DNA from: Microbulbifer sp. VAAF005
Lineage (GTDB): Bacteria > Pseudomonadota > Gammaproteobacteria > Pseudomonadales > Cellvibrionaceae
DNA length: 64,000 bases
Direction: 5' to 3'
NCBI RefSeq assembly: GCF_030012985.1
Contig: NZ_CP120233.1
Span: forward strand, 4,583,001-4,647,000
Shown here: piece after piece, positions 49,075 to 62,409 of the stretch
How the letters are laid out: the number at the start of each line of letters is the position of its first letter
Numbering within the stretch: position 1 is the stretch's first letter
Program-made: the position numbers and the translations under genes
Notes under the pieces: generated by a model
Told to the model about the DNA's origin: nothing
Database searches by the model: none
The model's input: only the letters and a program-made list of their open reading frames with translations

Positions 49075-49168
49075 GGGAGCCTCTGAATAACTCCGTGATA
49101 CTTCTGGCATGCAGAGCGGTTCACAATCAAGGCGCGGCTTCGCAGGAATGTCTAGACCTTTCAAGAAG
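49075..49168 (+). repeat. Truncated copy of the 265-bp TIR element
   Basis: GGGAGCCTCTGAATAACTCC preceded by TA, then GTGATACTTCTGGC, GGTTCACAATCAAGGCGCGG, AATGTCTAGACCTTTCAAGAAG. This is the first 94 bp of the element; the right end is absent. It lies 23 bp before the AraC-type start codon, so it probably forms part of that gene's promoter or leader. The rest of the 48875-49191 gap shows nothing recognisable. Confidence 0.8.
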
Positions 49169-49191
49169 GTAGAAGGGCTATTTGAGTATCA

Positions 49192-50421
49192 ATGGACGCT
49201 TTACTATTCAATTTCCACGATATTGTTCTGATAATGACCAGTTATCAGTGCGCTCTTTTTGCACTGTTGTTGTTAGTGATTCGTCGCGAGCGGCGTTTCA
49301 GCAACACCTTGTTGGCGCTATTTCTGTTCTCACAAGCCGCTATTCCCCTGGATATCCTGATTAATTTTGGTGAAGGTTTCCGCAGTTGGTCCATTGAGAC
49401 TTCCCCGAACTTGTTCTTTGTATTTGGCGCAGCCTACTGGTTAGAAGGTCCCCTGTTACTTTGGTATACCCGCTCCTTAACTCGCGAGGGGTTTAGGATT
49501 TCCAGGCGAGACCTTTGGTACCTGCTGCCTTTTTTACTGGCAGTCGTGTTTGAATATTTCTCCTACTGGCAATTTGATAGCGAAACCAAGACAGCCATGC
49601 TGCGTGGGGAGAATTTAACTACTGGCTCAATGTTCGATCACTTGTTGGGATTGGCTCGTGAATCGCTTCGGGTACTTTTCGGTGTTTTGTGTCTTTTTGA
49701 GGTGCGTCGATGCCGCAGGCAGATTCGAGATAATCATTCCAGTATTGAGAAAATTGACCTGACTTGGCTGTTGGTGTTGATCTGGGGCTTCTTGCTGGTT
49801 CGTATTTGGGCTCTGATGATTAACCTGGCGGTAGGGTTGGCGCAGGAGTGGCAGCTCCAGTTGGATATTGGAGCGATGGGGCTGTTTAGTAACTACGCCG
49901 TATTTGTTTTGGTTAGTGCCATGATCTTCTTTAGTCTCAGTTACTCCTCAATGTTTGAGGGCGATGGGCATAAAGTGGAGAAGTCCGGGGAAGATGTAAG
50001 TTCTGACCAGGAACAGGATGCTAATGGGGAGCCTGAGATTGATCTGGAGTTGGCAGCCCAAATTGAAAATTATATGCGGGAAGAAAAGCCTTACTTGGTT
50101 CCAGCCCTTACCCTAGAGCAGTTGTCAGGGCAGTTACAGGTATCACGCAGGTTGCTTTCACAGACGATTAATCGTCATTTTCAGTGCAACTTCTTCGAAT
50201 TTGTAAACCGTTACCGTATAGATGAGGCAAAACGGATGTTGCGGGAGCCGCAAAATGCGGGGCTCACCGTGATGGAGGTAATGTTGTCCTCGGGCTTTAA
50301 TACCAAGGCTACATTTAACTCCTTTTTTAAGAAAATGGTGGGTATGACGCCGACCGAGTACCGCCGGCTTAATTGCGAAGCCAGGGCTGGCAGTGAGAAG
50401 GGTGCTATAGAGCCCAACTAA
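49192..50421 (+). CDS. Membrane-bound AraC-family transcription regulator
   Basis: 409 residues. The N-terminal half has six to seven hydrophobic helices (IVLIMTSYQCALFALLLLVI, LLALFLFSQAAIPLDILI, LWYLLPFLLAVVFEYFSYW, LTWLLVLIWGFLLVRIWAL, YAVFVLVSAMIFFSLSYSS). An acidic linker follows, then an AraC DNA-binding domain: LTLEQLSGQLQVSRRLLSQT, FFEFVNRYRIDEAKRML, VMLSSGFNTKATFNSFFKKM, TPTEYRRLN. Such proteins sense sugars or envelope signals and regulate neighbouring catabolic genes. Likely targets are the divergent dehydrogenase operon and the GH3 locus. The start ATG follows a weak AAGAAGG, which derives from the TIR element remnant. Confidence 0.88.
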   Translation: MDALLFNFHDIVLIMTSYQCALFALLLLVIRRERRFSNTLLALFLFSQAAIPLDILINFGEGFRSWSIETSPNLFFVFGAAYWLEGPLLLWYTRSLTREGFRISRRDLWYLLPFLLAVVFEYFSYWQFDSETKTAMLRGENLTTGSMFDHLLGLARESLRVLFGVLCLFEVRRCRRQIRDNHSSIEKIDLTWLLVLIWGFLLVRIWALMINLAVGLAQEWQLQLDIGAMGLFSNYAVFVLVSAMIFFSLSYSSMFEGDGHKVEKSGEDVSSDQEQDANGEPEIDLELAAQIENYMREEKPYLVPALTLEQLSGQLQVSRRLLSQTINRHFQCNFFEFVNRYRIDEAKRMLREPQNAGLTVMEVMLSSGFNTKATFNSFFKKMVGMTPTEYRRLNCEARAGSEKGAIEPN

Positions 50422-50468
50422 AGGGCTCTAGCCGCCTTTGCTGGGTTTGGCAGTATACTTTTGAAAAT

Positions 50469-51800
50469 TTGATTCTGGCTCGACCCCTTGTGAAACCCGT
50501 AGACCGCCCTGAAAAACTCCCAACTCTGATAAAGGGGTTGCTAAAGTCCCACCCTGCCAGCGGCCAGCTGTGGGTGGGGTTTTCTGGTGGTCTGGACTCC
50601 ACTGTTCTCCTGCACCTTCTGGTAACTTGCCAGGTTCCCGTGCGTGCGCTTCATATTCACCATGGCCTGAATGCAAATGCGGACATTTGGCTGGCTCACT
50701 GTAAAGAGTTTGCTGAAAATCTGGCGGTACCCTTTACAGCCATCCAGGTTACTGTTGATTACAAAGATGGCGGATTGGAGCAGGGGGCTCGCCGGGCGAG
50801 ATATGCGGCCTTCAATCAGGTGATGTCCGAAGGTGATCAAATTCTGCTCGGTCACCACGCGGACGACCAAGCTGAGACTTTCCTGCTGCGCTTAATGCGG
50901 GGCGCGGGCGTGTTGGGATTGGCCAGTATGTCCGAGAGTCGAACTATCGGAGATGGTAAGTACTTACTGCGCCCTCTGCTCGGAGCGGGGCGAAAAGAGC
51001 TAGAACAGTGGGCTGAGGCTCACGGATTGAGCTGGATTGAAGATGACAGCAATGCGGATGAGGCCCTGGAGCGTAATTTTTTGCGGCATCGAGTTGTGCC
51101 ACTGCTCAACCAGCGTTGGGGAGTGAGTCGCCAGATCGCTCGGGCAGCGGAGAACCTGAGGGAGTCTGCAGACTTGCTGTCTGAGTTGGCACTTGCTGAC
51201 CTGGAGGAGGCTGATTTAAAGGTGGAGCGATTTGGCGAAAGTCTGGCCCTGCCTCGCTTCTTCAGCTTTAGCGAGGGGCGCCGTAAAAACATTATGCGGC
51301 ATTGGGTATTGCGCCAAGGGGGGCAGCCGCCAGAGTCGGCCCTATTAAATCAGGCGCTTTTCCAGGTGACTCATGCGGCAGAGGATGCACAGCCTGAAGT
51401 TAATTTGGGCGGTTGTGTGGTACGGCGTTTTCGGAATCGCCTTTACCTGACCCCTGAGCTGGCGCCAATTGCCAATAACTCCGATAAAAGTTGGCACTGG
51501 GATGGCCGCTCTAATCTGGCTCTGCCAGCGGGTGGCATTCTTCGGCCCTCGTCGGATTGGCCAGTGGACGATTATAGAGTGTGTTATCGGAGAGGAGGGG
51601 AGCGTGCGCACCCGGTAAATCGCTCCAGGTCACAAACGCTTAAGAAGCTCTTGCAGGAGTGGGCCCTTGAGCCCTGGCTCAGGGATCGTGTCCCATTGGT
51701 ATTTTTGGGGGATGATCTGGTGGCTGTCGCGGGGCTCTTTTCATGTAAAGCAGGCTGCGCCATCCCGGATGAACCACCCGGCTGGCGGTTTTTCGATTGA
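50469..51800 (+). CDS. tilS: tRNA(Ile)-lysidine synthase
   Basis: 443 codons. PP-loop ATP-binding motif SGGLDSTVLLHLL at residues 39-51, then LHIHHGLNANADIW, HHADDQAETFLLRLMRGAG, RPLLGAGRKELEQWA and WIEDDSNADEALERNFLRH. The C-terminal TilS domain ends with CKAGCAIPDEPPGWRFFD. It converts C34 of the AUA-reading tRNA-Ile to lysidine, essential for decoding. Start uncertain: the first codon is TTG, and the GTG at 50490 is an alternative. In relatives it directly follows accA. Confidence 0.95.
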   Translation: MILARPLVKPVDRPEKLPTLIKGLLKSHPASGQLWVGFSGGLDSTVLLHLLVTCQVPVRALHIHHGLNANADIWLAHCKEFAENLAVPFTAIQVTVDYKDGGLEQGARRARYAAFNQVMSEGDQILLGHHADDQAETFLLRLMRGAGVLGLASMSESRTIGDGKYLLRPLLGAGRKELEQWAEAHGLSWIEDDSNADEALERNFLRHRVVPLLNQRWGVSRQIARAAENLRESADLLSELALADLEEADLKVERFGESLALPRFFSFSEGRRKNIMRHWVLRQGGQPPESALLNQALFQVTHAAEDAQPEVNLGGCVVRRFRNRLYLTPELAPIANNSDKSWHWDGRSNLALPAGGILRPSSDWPVDDYRVCYRRGGERAHPVNRSRSQTLKKLLQEWALEPWLRDRVPLVFLGDDLVAVAGLFSCKAGCAIPDEPPGWRFFD

Positions 51801-51913
51801 GTGTTAAGGGGGTTTCTGCTACCCTGGCGCCCCGTCTAAAAGGCACCGGGAGAAGCTGGATTATCCGCCCGGGCCAGCCCTGTAAGCTCGACATTCATCG
51901 AGCGCTCAACTGA

Positions 51914-53560
<1,647 letters not shown>

Positions 53561-53597
53561 TCAGTAATCCGCCCCCGGTCTCTGTGACTGGGGGTGA

Positions 53598-54461
<864 letters not shown>

Positions 54462-54476
54462 AAAAGAGATACTTTT

Positions 54477-54497
54477 GCGCGCCCTGATTGGGCGCGC
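54477..54497 (+). terminator. Hairpin after kdsA
   Basis: GCGCGCCC, loop TGATT, GGGCGCGC: a perfect 8-bp GC stem 15 bp after the stop. Without a following T-run its strength as terminator is uncertain. Confidence 0.5.
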
Positions 54498-54604
54498 GGC
54501 ACTTTCCCCTCTGCTATTTGGCCTGAGCGCTGTAGCAAAAAGTGCGTAAAGTCTGATTTACGAAAACCTATTTTCAGTAAGTACCAATACGGAGCCCATT
54601 GTAA

Positions 54605-55891
<1,287 letters not shown>

Positions 55892-55914
55892 TCCATTATT
55901 TGAATTAGCGTGCA

Positions 55915-55952
55915 AGTACTACAAAGAAGGGCCAGCCCCTCTTTGTAGTACT
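55915..55952 (+). terminator. Hairpin between eno and ftsB
   Basis: AGTACTACAAAGAAGGG pairs with CCCCTCTTTGTAGTACT (one mismatch), loop CCAG. A strong 17-bp stem; no T-run, so it may attenuate or process rather than stop transcription. Confidence 0.6.
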
Positions 55953-55986
55953 ATAAATACGAACAAGCGAAATATCGTAATCTCGT

Positions 55987-56274
55987 ATGAAATGGCTGCT
56001 GGCAATACTCACCATTATGCTCCTCGCCACCCAGTACCGACTTTGGGTTGGTGAAGGTAGTCTCGCCGAAGTTACCCGTCTCAAGCGTCAATTAGCCCAA
56101 CAGCAAGAAAAAAATATCGCGCTGGTGCGGGAAAACCGTCAACTGTTCAGGGAAGTCCGCAGTTTGAAAGTTGGAACTGATGGTGTGGAAGCGAAAGCCC
56201 GTTATGACCTGGGACTGATCAAGGAAGGGGAAACACTGTTTATCTTCCTGGATAAGGAAGAGGCTGAAAATTGA
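55987..56274 (+). CDS. ftsB: Cell division protein FtsB
   Basis: 95 residues. A single N-terminal membrane helix (WLLAILTIMLLATQYRLW), then a coiled coil (EVTRLKRQLAQQQEKNIALV, ENRQLFREVRSLK) and the DivIC-type end GVEAKARYDLGLIKEGETLF. It bridges FtsL and FtsQ in the divisome. The next gene, ispD, starts inside its stop codon. Confidence 0.93.
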   Translation: MKWLLAILTIMLLATQYRLWVGEGSLAEVTRLKRQLAQQQEKNIALVRENRQLFREVRSLKVGTDGVEAKARYDLGLIKEGETLFIFLDKEEAEN

Positions 56275-56990
56275 TTAAGGATTATTGGGTCATTGTACCC
56301 GCTGCCGGCGTTGGCAAACGTATGGGGGCTGATCGCCCGAAACAGTACCTGCCATTGCTCGGGCGACCACTGCTATCCCTGACTTTAAAAAATATTCTTG
56401 GGTGGCCAGGCTTGGCCGGCGTTGTAGTATCACTATCGGAGCAGGATACCTACTTCCCTCACCTGAAAGAAGCAAACCACCCCTTGGTACACACCGTCAT
56501 TGGTGGAGCTGAGAGAGCAGACTCTGTTCAGTCCGCTCTGGATTTCCTGGCGGAGCGAGAAAGCGGCGATACTCCGGTTTTAGTCCACGATGCTGCACGA
56601 CCCTGTGTGTCTGAGCGCGATATCTGCGCTTTACTCAGTGACGAAGTCTCACCGATGGCACTTTTGGCGCGCCCCGCAAGCGACACATTAAAGCGCAGTC
56701 ATGTGACTGGCGGTGTAGCCTGTGTGGAAGAAACGGTTGACCGCGAAAGTATTTGGTTGGCGCAAACCCCGCAACGGGCCCCTCTCAGTACTCTGCACTC
56801 ATGCCTTGGTAAAGCCCTGGAACAGGGGGTTGCTGTAACCGATGAAGCCAGTGCACTGGAGTTTTTTGGCCATTCACCGCAATTGGTTGCGGGTGATAGT
56901 GACAATATTAAAGTGACGCACCCCGCCGATATCATAATTGCAGAAACTATTTTACGTCTGCGCTACTCCCCGACTGAGGATAAGCGATAG
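56271..56990 (+). CDS. ispD: 2-C-methyl-D-erythritol 4-phosphate cytidylyltransferase
   Basis: 239 residues. It starts with TTG overlapping the ftsB stop by four bases. Motifs: [20 protein letters not shown] (CTP-binding), [78 protein letters not shown]. Third step of the MEP isoprenoid pathway; coupled to ispF, which follows with a one-base overlap. Confidence 0.96.
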   Translation: MIKDYWVIVPAAGVGKRMGADRPKQYLPLLGRPLLSLTLKNILGWPGLAGVVVSLSEQDTYFPHLKEANHPLVHTVIGGAERADSVQSALDFLAERESGDTPVLVHDAARPCVSERDICALLSDEVSPMALLARPASDTLKRSHVTGGVACVEETVDRESIWLAQTPQRAPLSTLHSCLGKALEQGVAVTDEASALEFFGHSPQLVAGDSDNIKVTHPADIIIAETILRLRYSPTEDKR

Positions 56991-57475
56991 TGAGTTTTCG
57001 AATAGGCCAGGGCTTTGATGTGCACGCATTTGGCCCCGGTGATCATGTAGTGCTCGGAGGAGTACAAATCCCCTATGGGTATGGTTTGGTAGCTCATTCT
57101 GACGGGGATGTTTTACTGCACGCCCTCTCGGATGCCTTACTGGGTGCTCTGGCCCTGGGAGATATTGGTAAACACTTTCCCGATAACGATGAACAATTTG
57201 CCGGAGCGGATAGCAGAAACCTGCTTCGACATGTTGTTGGGTTAATCGATGATAAAGGGTATCGCCTGGTTAATGCGGATATGACGTTGATTGCCCAGGC
57301 CCCCAAAATGGCTCCGCATATCGATGGAATGCGAGTCAATATTGCCGCTGACTGTGGTGTTGATTGCGATGCGATCAGTGTCAAAGCAACCACTACAGAA
57401 AAGCTTGGATTTACTGGTCGCGGTGAGGGTATCGCCGCGCAAGCTACTGTTTTATTAGAGCGCAAAGATGTCTGA
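56990..57475 (+). CDS. ispF: 2-C-methyl-D-erythritol 2,4-cyclodiphosphate synthase
   Basis: 161 residues from GTG. Motifs: [20 protein letters not shown] with zinc ligands Asp and His, [57 protein letters not shown]. It forms the cyclic diphosphate intermediate of the MEP pathway. Its stop overlaps the truD start by eight bases, so the whole ftsB-ispD-ispF-truD run is translationally coupled. Confidence 0.96.
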   Translation: MSFRIGQGFDVHAFGPGDHVVLGGVQIPYGYGLVAHSDGDVLLHALSDALLGALALGDIGKHFPDNDEQFAGADSRNLLRHVVGLIDDKGYRLVNADMTLIAQAPKMAPHIDGMRVNIAADCGVDCDAISVKATTTEKLGFTGRGEGIAAQATVLLERKDV

Positions 57476-58430
57476 AGTTTGGAACCTGGATTGGCCCCGA
57501 GCGCTTGGGGGTGCGGTAATTTCTGGTGATTTTCGCACAGAACCAGAAGATTTTATTGTCGATGAATTGGCTATGCCGCCGGCTGATAAAGATGGTGAGC
57601 ATGTTTACTTACAGGTTAAAAAGCGCGGGGCAAATACTGCCTGGGTTGCCAAAGAGTTGGCGAAGTTAGCCGGGGTGCAAAGCAGAGATGTCAGCTTTTA
57701 TGGCTTGAAAGACCGACATGCTGTTACCACTCAATGGTTCAGTGTATGGCTCGGACAAAAGCCAGAAGCAGACTGGTCGCAAATAAACAGCGATGAGATT
57801 TCATTGCTCCAGGCCTTCCGGGGACCACGCAAGTTGCGTCGCGGCGAACATATGGGGAATCGCTTCAAGATTCGGCTGCGCAATGTAGAAGGTGATCGGG
57901 ACAAAGCAGAAGAAGTACTTCAGCTGATTCCCAAAGGGGTGCCCAATTACTTCGGTGAACAGCGCTTTGGGATTGATGGCAATAACCTTAGCTTGGCAAA
58001 AAACTTAGCTGAAGAAGACGGTCGCTGCCGCAAAAGCGAAAAGGCCTTCGCCATGTCTGCTGCCCGTAGCTGGCTGTTCAACCAGGTTTTGGCTGAGCGA
58101 GTCAACACCGGAACCTGGCAGAGCCCCCTCGTTGGAGAGCCTGAAGATTACCCAACCGGGCCTCTTTGGGGGCGTGGCAGAAACCTGTCAACGGATGCCC
58201 TGGGGCAGTTGGAAGAGCAAGTGTTGTCTCCGTGGCAGCCTTGGTGCAACTGGCTGGAGCACTGCGGTCTTAGCCAGGAGCGCCGGGCCATGATTTTATC
58301 CCCGGAGGCATTTCGCTATGAGTGGGAAGGTGATCATTTAATCGTCGAATTTGCCTTGCCACCGGGTACTTTTGCTACGGCTTTGCTACGGGAGATAGCT
58401 CAGCTGGTCAATGTTAAACAGTGCACATAA
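57468..58430 (+). CDS. truD: tRNA pseudouridine(13) synthase
   Basis: 320 residues. Motifs: [17 protein letters not shown], the catalytic region [18 protein letters not shown] with the conserved Asp, [53 protein letters not shown]. It isomerises U13 in tRNA-Glu. A little shorter than the E. coli enzyme (349), mainly in the TRUD insertion. In most relatives surE follows and overlaps it; here pcm follows directly. Confidence 0.95.
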   Translation: MSEVWNLDWPRALGGAVISGDFRTEPEDFIVDELAMPPADKDGEHVYLQVKKRGANTAWVAKELAKLAGVQSRDVSFYGLKDRHAVTTQWFSVWLGQKPEADWSQINSDEISLLQAFRGPRKLRRGEHMGNRFKIRLRNVEGDRDKAEEVLQLIPKGVPNYFGEQRFGIDGNNLSLAKNLAEEDGRCRKSEKAFAMSAARSWLFNQVLAERVNTGTWQSPLVGEPEDYPTGPLWGRGRNLSTDALGQLEEQVLSPWQPWCNWLEHCGLSQERRAMILSPEAFRYEWEGDHLIVEFALPPGTFATALLREIAQLVNVKQCT

Positions 58431-58484
58431 AATTTGTATTTAGGTGACTGGCACTGTTGCACAAATCATGGACAAGAAAAGAAT

Positions 58485-59156
58485 ATGGATCGCTTGAGAC
58501 AAGAAGGTCTGGGGATGACTTCCCAGCGAACCCGTAATCGCTTGATCCAGCGATTACGGGAAGAGGGGATATCCAACGAGGAGGTACTGGATGTAATGGC
58601 ATCTACACCTCGACACCTCTTTTTGGATGAGGCCCTGGCTATTCGGGCTTATGAAGATACTGCTTTGCCCATAGGGTATGGCCAAACTATTTCCCAGCCA
58701 TACATTGTCGCCCGTATGACTGAACTCTTACTGAGTAGAGCCAAGTCTCTACACCGGGTTCTGGAAGTGGGTACGGGCTCTGGCTACCAAACGGCCATTC
58801 TTGCTCGTTTGGTCGAACAACTTTATTCCGTCGAGCGTGTCGAACCTCTATTGGAAACCGCTCGCCATCGGTTGGGGGAGCTGGGTTATAGCAATGTAGA
58901 GTATAAGCTCAGCAGTGGGGGCTTTGGTTGGAAAGAAGAGGGTCCTTACGATGCTATCCTGGCTGCAGCAGCACCTGCAATGATTCCTGATGAGCTGCGA
59001 GAACAGCTGGCTCCCAATGGAGTTTTGGTAATTCCGGTGGGGGCTGAGCAGCAATACCTGACGATGGTGACTCGTCGTGAGGATAGTAATAAGTTTGATG
59101 TGGAAAAGTTGGAAGCGGTACGTTTCGTGCCTTTACTCGGTGGCGTGGTTCGATGA
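58485..59156 (+). CDS. pcm: Protein-L-isoaspartate O-methyltransferase
   Basis: 223 residues from [20 protein letters not shown]; the ATG at 58515 (MTSQRTR) is also possible, and codons upstream to 58434 look non-genic. Motifs: [40 protein letters not shown]-binding [30 protein letters not shown], ending [11 protein letters not shown]. It repairs isoaspartyl residues. The usual preceding surE gene is absent; only 54 bp separate it from truD. It overlaps the PopT gene by four bases. Confidence 0.94.
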   Translation: MDRLRQEGLGMTSQRTRNRLIQRLREEGISNEEVLDVMASTPRHLFLDEALAIRAYEDTALPIGYGQTISQPYIVARMTELLLSRAKSLHRVLEVGTGSGYQTAILARLVEQLYSVERVEPLLETARHRLGELGYSNVEYKLSSGGFGWKEEGPYDAILAAAAPAMIPDELREQLAPNGVLVIPVGAEQQYLTMVTRREDSNKFDVEKLEAVRFVPLLGGVVR

Positions 59157-60115
59157 GATTTACTGAGGTTCTAAAAAGTCGCTACCCCGGAGTACTTCTG
59201 CGGGGAATGGCAATGGGGGCTGCCGATGTGGTGCCCGGTGTTTCCGGGGGAACTATTGCCTTTATTACCGGCATCTACCAGGAGCTTTTGGACTCCCTCA
59301 GTCGAATAGGCCCGCATTGTATTACAGTGTGGCGGAAGGAGGGGTTTCTATCCACTTGGCGCTATATTAATGGGAGCTTTCTTCTCTCTCTTTTCCTTGG
59401 GGTATTGTTGAGCGTTTTTAGCTTGGCCCACCTGATTAGTGGCTTACTGCAAAATTATCCAATTGTTGTGTGGTCTTTCTTTTTCGGTTTGGTTCTCGCC
59501 TCAATTGTTCCCATCGTGAGAAATATCCCCCGGTGGTCGCCATCTGTTTTGGTTTTTCTCGCACTGGGTATTGCGCTTGCAGTAACAGTGAGCGAGATGC
59601 GGCCTTCGGAGATACCGGCAACTCCACTTACACTGTTTTTATCAGGTGCTTTGGCGATATGTGCGATGGCACTGCCGGGAATTTCCGGCGCTTTCCTGCT
59701 GTTATTAATTGGGATATACCCCAAGGTTTTAGCTGCAGTTCATGAACTCCAAATTTTAAACCTATTGTGCTTTGCGGCAGGGGCGGCAATAGGGCTGATG
59801 CTCTTCAGCCGCTTGTTGTCTTGGCTGATGCACAAATATGTAGCCAGGACATTGGCATTTCTTGCCGGGGTTTTGTTGGGTAGTTTGAAGATTATTTGGC
59901 CCTGGAAACTGCCAATGTCCGGGGAAATTGAAGCATCAAGCAAATTGGCCCCTTTGCTATCCAACACTTCTCCGCTAACTTATGTCGAGCAAACCGGCGA
60001 CAGTGCTCATTTGGGGGGCGCAATTGTTGCGGCTCTAGTGGCAGCGCTCTTAGTTCTCGCTGTAGACTTCTTTGGCAAGGTGCACAGAGAGAAGTCTTGC
60101 GCCACTCCGCAATAA
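59153..60115 (+). CDS. popT: DUF368 membrane protein, PopT-type undecaprenyl-phosphate transporter
   Basis: 320 residues with about nine hydrophobic helices. The DUF368 signature is visible: [20 protein letters not shown] near residue 17 and the related repeat [20 protein letters not shown] near 182, two copies of the P-G-[VI]-S-G motif. DUF368 proteins (PopT) recycle undecaprenyl phosphate across the inner membrane for cell-wall and surface-polymer synthesis. This function is established for some family members and inferred here. It overlaps pcm (ATGA) and so belongs to the same transcript. Confidence 0.88.
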   Translation: MRFTEVLKSRYPGVLLRGMAMGAADVVPGVSGGTIAFITGIYQELLDSLSRIGPHCITVWRKEGFLSTWRYINGSFLLSLFLGVLLSVFSLAHLISGLLQNYPIVVWSFFFGLVLASIVPIVRNIPRWSPSVLVFLALGIALAVTVSEMRPSEIPATPLTLFLSGALAICAMALPGISGAFLLLLIGIYPKVLAAVHELQILNLLCFAAGAAIGLMLFSRLLSWLMHKYVARTLAFLAGVLLGSLKIIWPWKLPMSGEIEASSKLAPLLSNTSPLTYVEQTGDSAHLGGAIVAALVAALLVLAVDFFGKVHREKSCATPQ

Positions 60116-60228
60116 GATCTGGAAAATCTCGGTATGGCAGCGTTTTATCAAACTTTTCCAGAGATTTTTGGAGCTTTTCTTTAGACACTTTTTCCATAAA
60201 TGCCGTGGTCTGATGTAAAAAGAGAATA

Positions 60229-61071
60229 ATGGAATGTCATCTTTTGCAACCTCTTGAGCGCCGATGTTGGCGGAACAAACTCCCTAAAATCGGTCATTGT
60301 TTGTGGGGGGTGTTTAAAATATTAGGCTTGCTGGTTCTACTGCAGGCCGTTTCCTCCTGTTCCAGCCATAAGGCTCCCTCAAGCTCCCTACGCCAGCCCC
60401 CGAGTATCAAAATTACCCACCACACGGTTGGTAAAGGGGATACCCTCTATTCGATAGCCTGGCGTTACGGCAAGGATTTTCGCCAATTGGCGGCGATAAA
60501 TGGTATCCGCTCCCCTTATCAAATATATCCTGGGCAGAGAATAAGGCTGGCGGGCTCAGTGCCAACCAAGAGCACCGCTAGTACGCAAAAGAAGCAAAAA
60601 GCGCCAGTCGCAAAAGCTAATCCTAAAACAACACAAACGACCACTGCTAAAAAATCTTTAACATCAAGCCCAAAGCGCCAATCAACAGCATCTCGCCGGA
60701 GCGGATCGGTCAACTGGCGCTGGCCCGCCAAGGGGAAAGTGATTAGTCACTTCCGCTCTGGGGACCCATTGCGTAAGGGAGTTGATATCGCGGGTGAAAA
60801 GGGTGAGTCTGTACTGGCAGCGGCTGATGGCACCGTGATCTACGCAGGAAGCGCCTTGAGAGGTTATGGAAAGCTGCTGATCGTCAAGCACAACGAGGTT
60901 TACCTCAGTGCCTATGCACACAATCACCGGTTGCTCGTAAAGGAGGGCAGCAGGGTAAAGGCGGGGCAAAGGATAGCGGAACTGGGTTCGAGTGGTACCG
61001 ACCGCAACAAGCTCCACTTTGAGATTCGCAAAAACGGTCAGCCAGTAGACCCTCTTGCCTACTTACCGTAA
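60229..61071 (+). CDS. nlpD: NlpD-like murein hydrolase activator lipoprotein
   Basis: 280 codons. A hydrophobic signal (FKILGLLVLLQAVSSCSS) has a lipobox-like VSSC at about residue 44. The start may be internal, since the first 25 residues are hydrophilic. The LysM domain is HHTVGKGDTLYSIAWRYGKD and IYPGQRIRLAG. A Lys/Thr/Ser-rich linker leads to an M23 domain, WRWPAKGKVISHFRSGDP, KGVDIAGEKGESVLAAADGT, SAYAHNHRLLV and LHFEIRKNGQPVDPL. The first metal His is missing (RKGVDIAG), as in NlpD, which does not cut murein itself but activates amidases such as AmiC at the septum. It directly precedes rpoS, the conserved arrangement; an rpoS promoter is known to lie inside nlpD in E. coli. Confidence 0.93.
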   Translation: MECHLLQPLERRCWRNKLPKIGHCLWGVFKILGLLVLLQAVSSCSSHKAPSSSLRQPPSIKITHHTVGKGDTLYSIAWRYGKDFRQLAAINGIRSPYQIYPGQRIRLAGSVPTKSTASTQKKQKAPVAKANPKTTQTTTAKKSLTSSPKRQSTASRRSGSVNWRWPAKGKVISHFRSGDPLRKGVDIAGEKGESVLAAADGTVIYAGSALRGYGKLLIVKHNEVYLSAYAHNHRLLVKEGSRVKAGQRIAELGSSGTDRNKLHFEIRKNGQPVDPLAYLP

Positions 61072-61270
61072 GTTCACGGCCGCAGTAAAGCTCTGCAAAT
61101 AAAAATGGACTTTTAACTAGTACCACTTGAGGTAGTCACTGTAATCGTGGCCATCCCAGGGTCAGCCGATTCAGTGGCTGTCGCCACATACCTGCGGCAT
61201 TGATAGTTGTGTTATCAATGTCCGAGTGTGTTGTGCGGCTGAAATTGGCAAAGTACAAGGAGCAGGGGAA

Positions 61271-62317
61271 ATGGAAGCACAACGGCAAGACCAGTCTTTG
61301 GCTGGCCAGGCAGAAGACTTTCCTCCTGAGTTAGACGTTGAAAATGATGAGCAGAAATTAGGTTCAACTGAAGCAGGTGTTAGTCGCACGCGGAAATCTG
61401 CGGCTAAAAAGAGTTCCGCACCCTCCCAGGCAGAGAAAAGTAGAGTTTGTAGATTGGATGGCGATGGCCATTTGCAGAAAAATCTCGACGCTACTCAACT
61501 CTATCTCAATGAAATTGGATTCTCCCCCTTATTGACCGCAGAAGAAGAGGTGTATTACGCGCGCAAGGCTTTGCGTGGAGATGCTGCGGCAAGAAAACGA
61601 ATGATCGAGAGCAATCTTCGCCTTGTTGTAAAGATTGCTCGCCGCTACGTTAGCCGAGGTTTGGCACTGCTGGACCTTATTGAGGAAGGCAATCTGGGCC
61701 TGATTCGAGCAGTTGAGAAGTTTGATCCAGAGAGAGGTTTTCGCTTTTCCACTTACGCCACCTGGTGGATACGTCAGACGATAGAACGGGCCATAATGAA
61801 TCAGACCCGGACCATACGCCTGCCCATCCATGTCGTGAAAGAGTTAAACGTGTACTTGCGTGCATCTCGAGAGTTGGCGCAAAAGCTGGATCACGAGCCA
61901 TCCGCAGAAGAAATTGCCACCCTCCTTGAGAAGCCAGTCGAAGATGTCGAGCGTATGCTGGGGCTCAATGAGCGGGTTACTTCTGTAGATACTCCCATTG
62001 GGCCCTCTTCTGAGAAGACCTTGGTAGATACCATCCCCGATCAGCAGGAATCTGACCCAGCAGAGCTTTTACAGGACAGGGACCTTTTTGACAGCATCAA
62101 CCGCTGGTTGGGAGAGTTACCTGACAAGCAGTGTGAAGTGGTCTCTAGGCGGTTTGGTTTGCGCGGTTTTGAAGCGAGCACCCTGGAAGAAGTAGGGCGT
62201 GAAATCGGTCTCACCAGGGAGCGGGTCAGGCAGATACAGGTGGATGCACTGAAACGTTTAAGAGAGGTTATGGAGAAGCAGGGGCTCGACGGGCATTCAC
62301 TATTTGGTAATTTGTAG
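61271..62317 (+). CDS. rpoS: RNA polymerase sigma factor RpoS
   Basis: 348 residues from [13 protein letters not shown], preceded by AGGAGCAGGGG. An upstream ATG at 61226 has no ribosome site. Region 1.2: [20 protein letters not shown]. Region 2: [57 protein letters not shown]. Region 3 and 4 follow, ending [29 protein letters not shown]. It is the stationary-phase and general-stress sigma factor. The N-terminal 80 residues are longer and more charged than in E. coli, as in Pseudomonas-type RpoS. Confidence 0.95.
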   Translation: MEAQRQDQSLAGQAEDFPPELDVENDEQKLGSTEAGVSRTRKSAAKKSSAPSQAEKSRVCRLDGDGHLQKNLDATQLYLNEIGFSPLLTAEEEVYYARKALRGDAAARKRMIESNLRLVVKIARRYVSRGLALLDLIEEGNLGLIRAVEKFDPERGFRFSTYATWWIRQTIERAIMNQTRTIRLPIHVVKELNVYLRASRELAQKLDHEPSAEEIATLLEKPVEDVERMLGLNERVTSVDTPIGPSSEKTLVDTIPDQQESDPAELLQDRDLFDSINRWLGELPDKQCEVVSRRFGLRGFEASTLEEVGREIGLTRERVRQIQVDALKRLREVMEKQGLDGHSLFGNL

Positions 62318-62332
62318 CCTCTTCTCCTTTAT

Positions 62333-62369
62333 AAAACCCCACCGCCGATTTCTGGCTGTGGGGTTTTTT
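62333..62369 (+). terminator. Rho-independent terminator of rpoS
   Basis: AAAACCCCAC and GTGGGGTTTT flank a 15-base loop and run into TTTTTTAT. Sixteen bases after the rpoS stop. Confidence 0.92.
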
Positions 62370-62409
62370 ATCGCGTCTACATGCTGAGCGGAAGTCTTCG
62401 GGCTACGAG

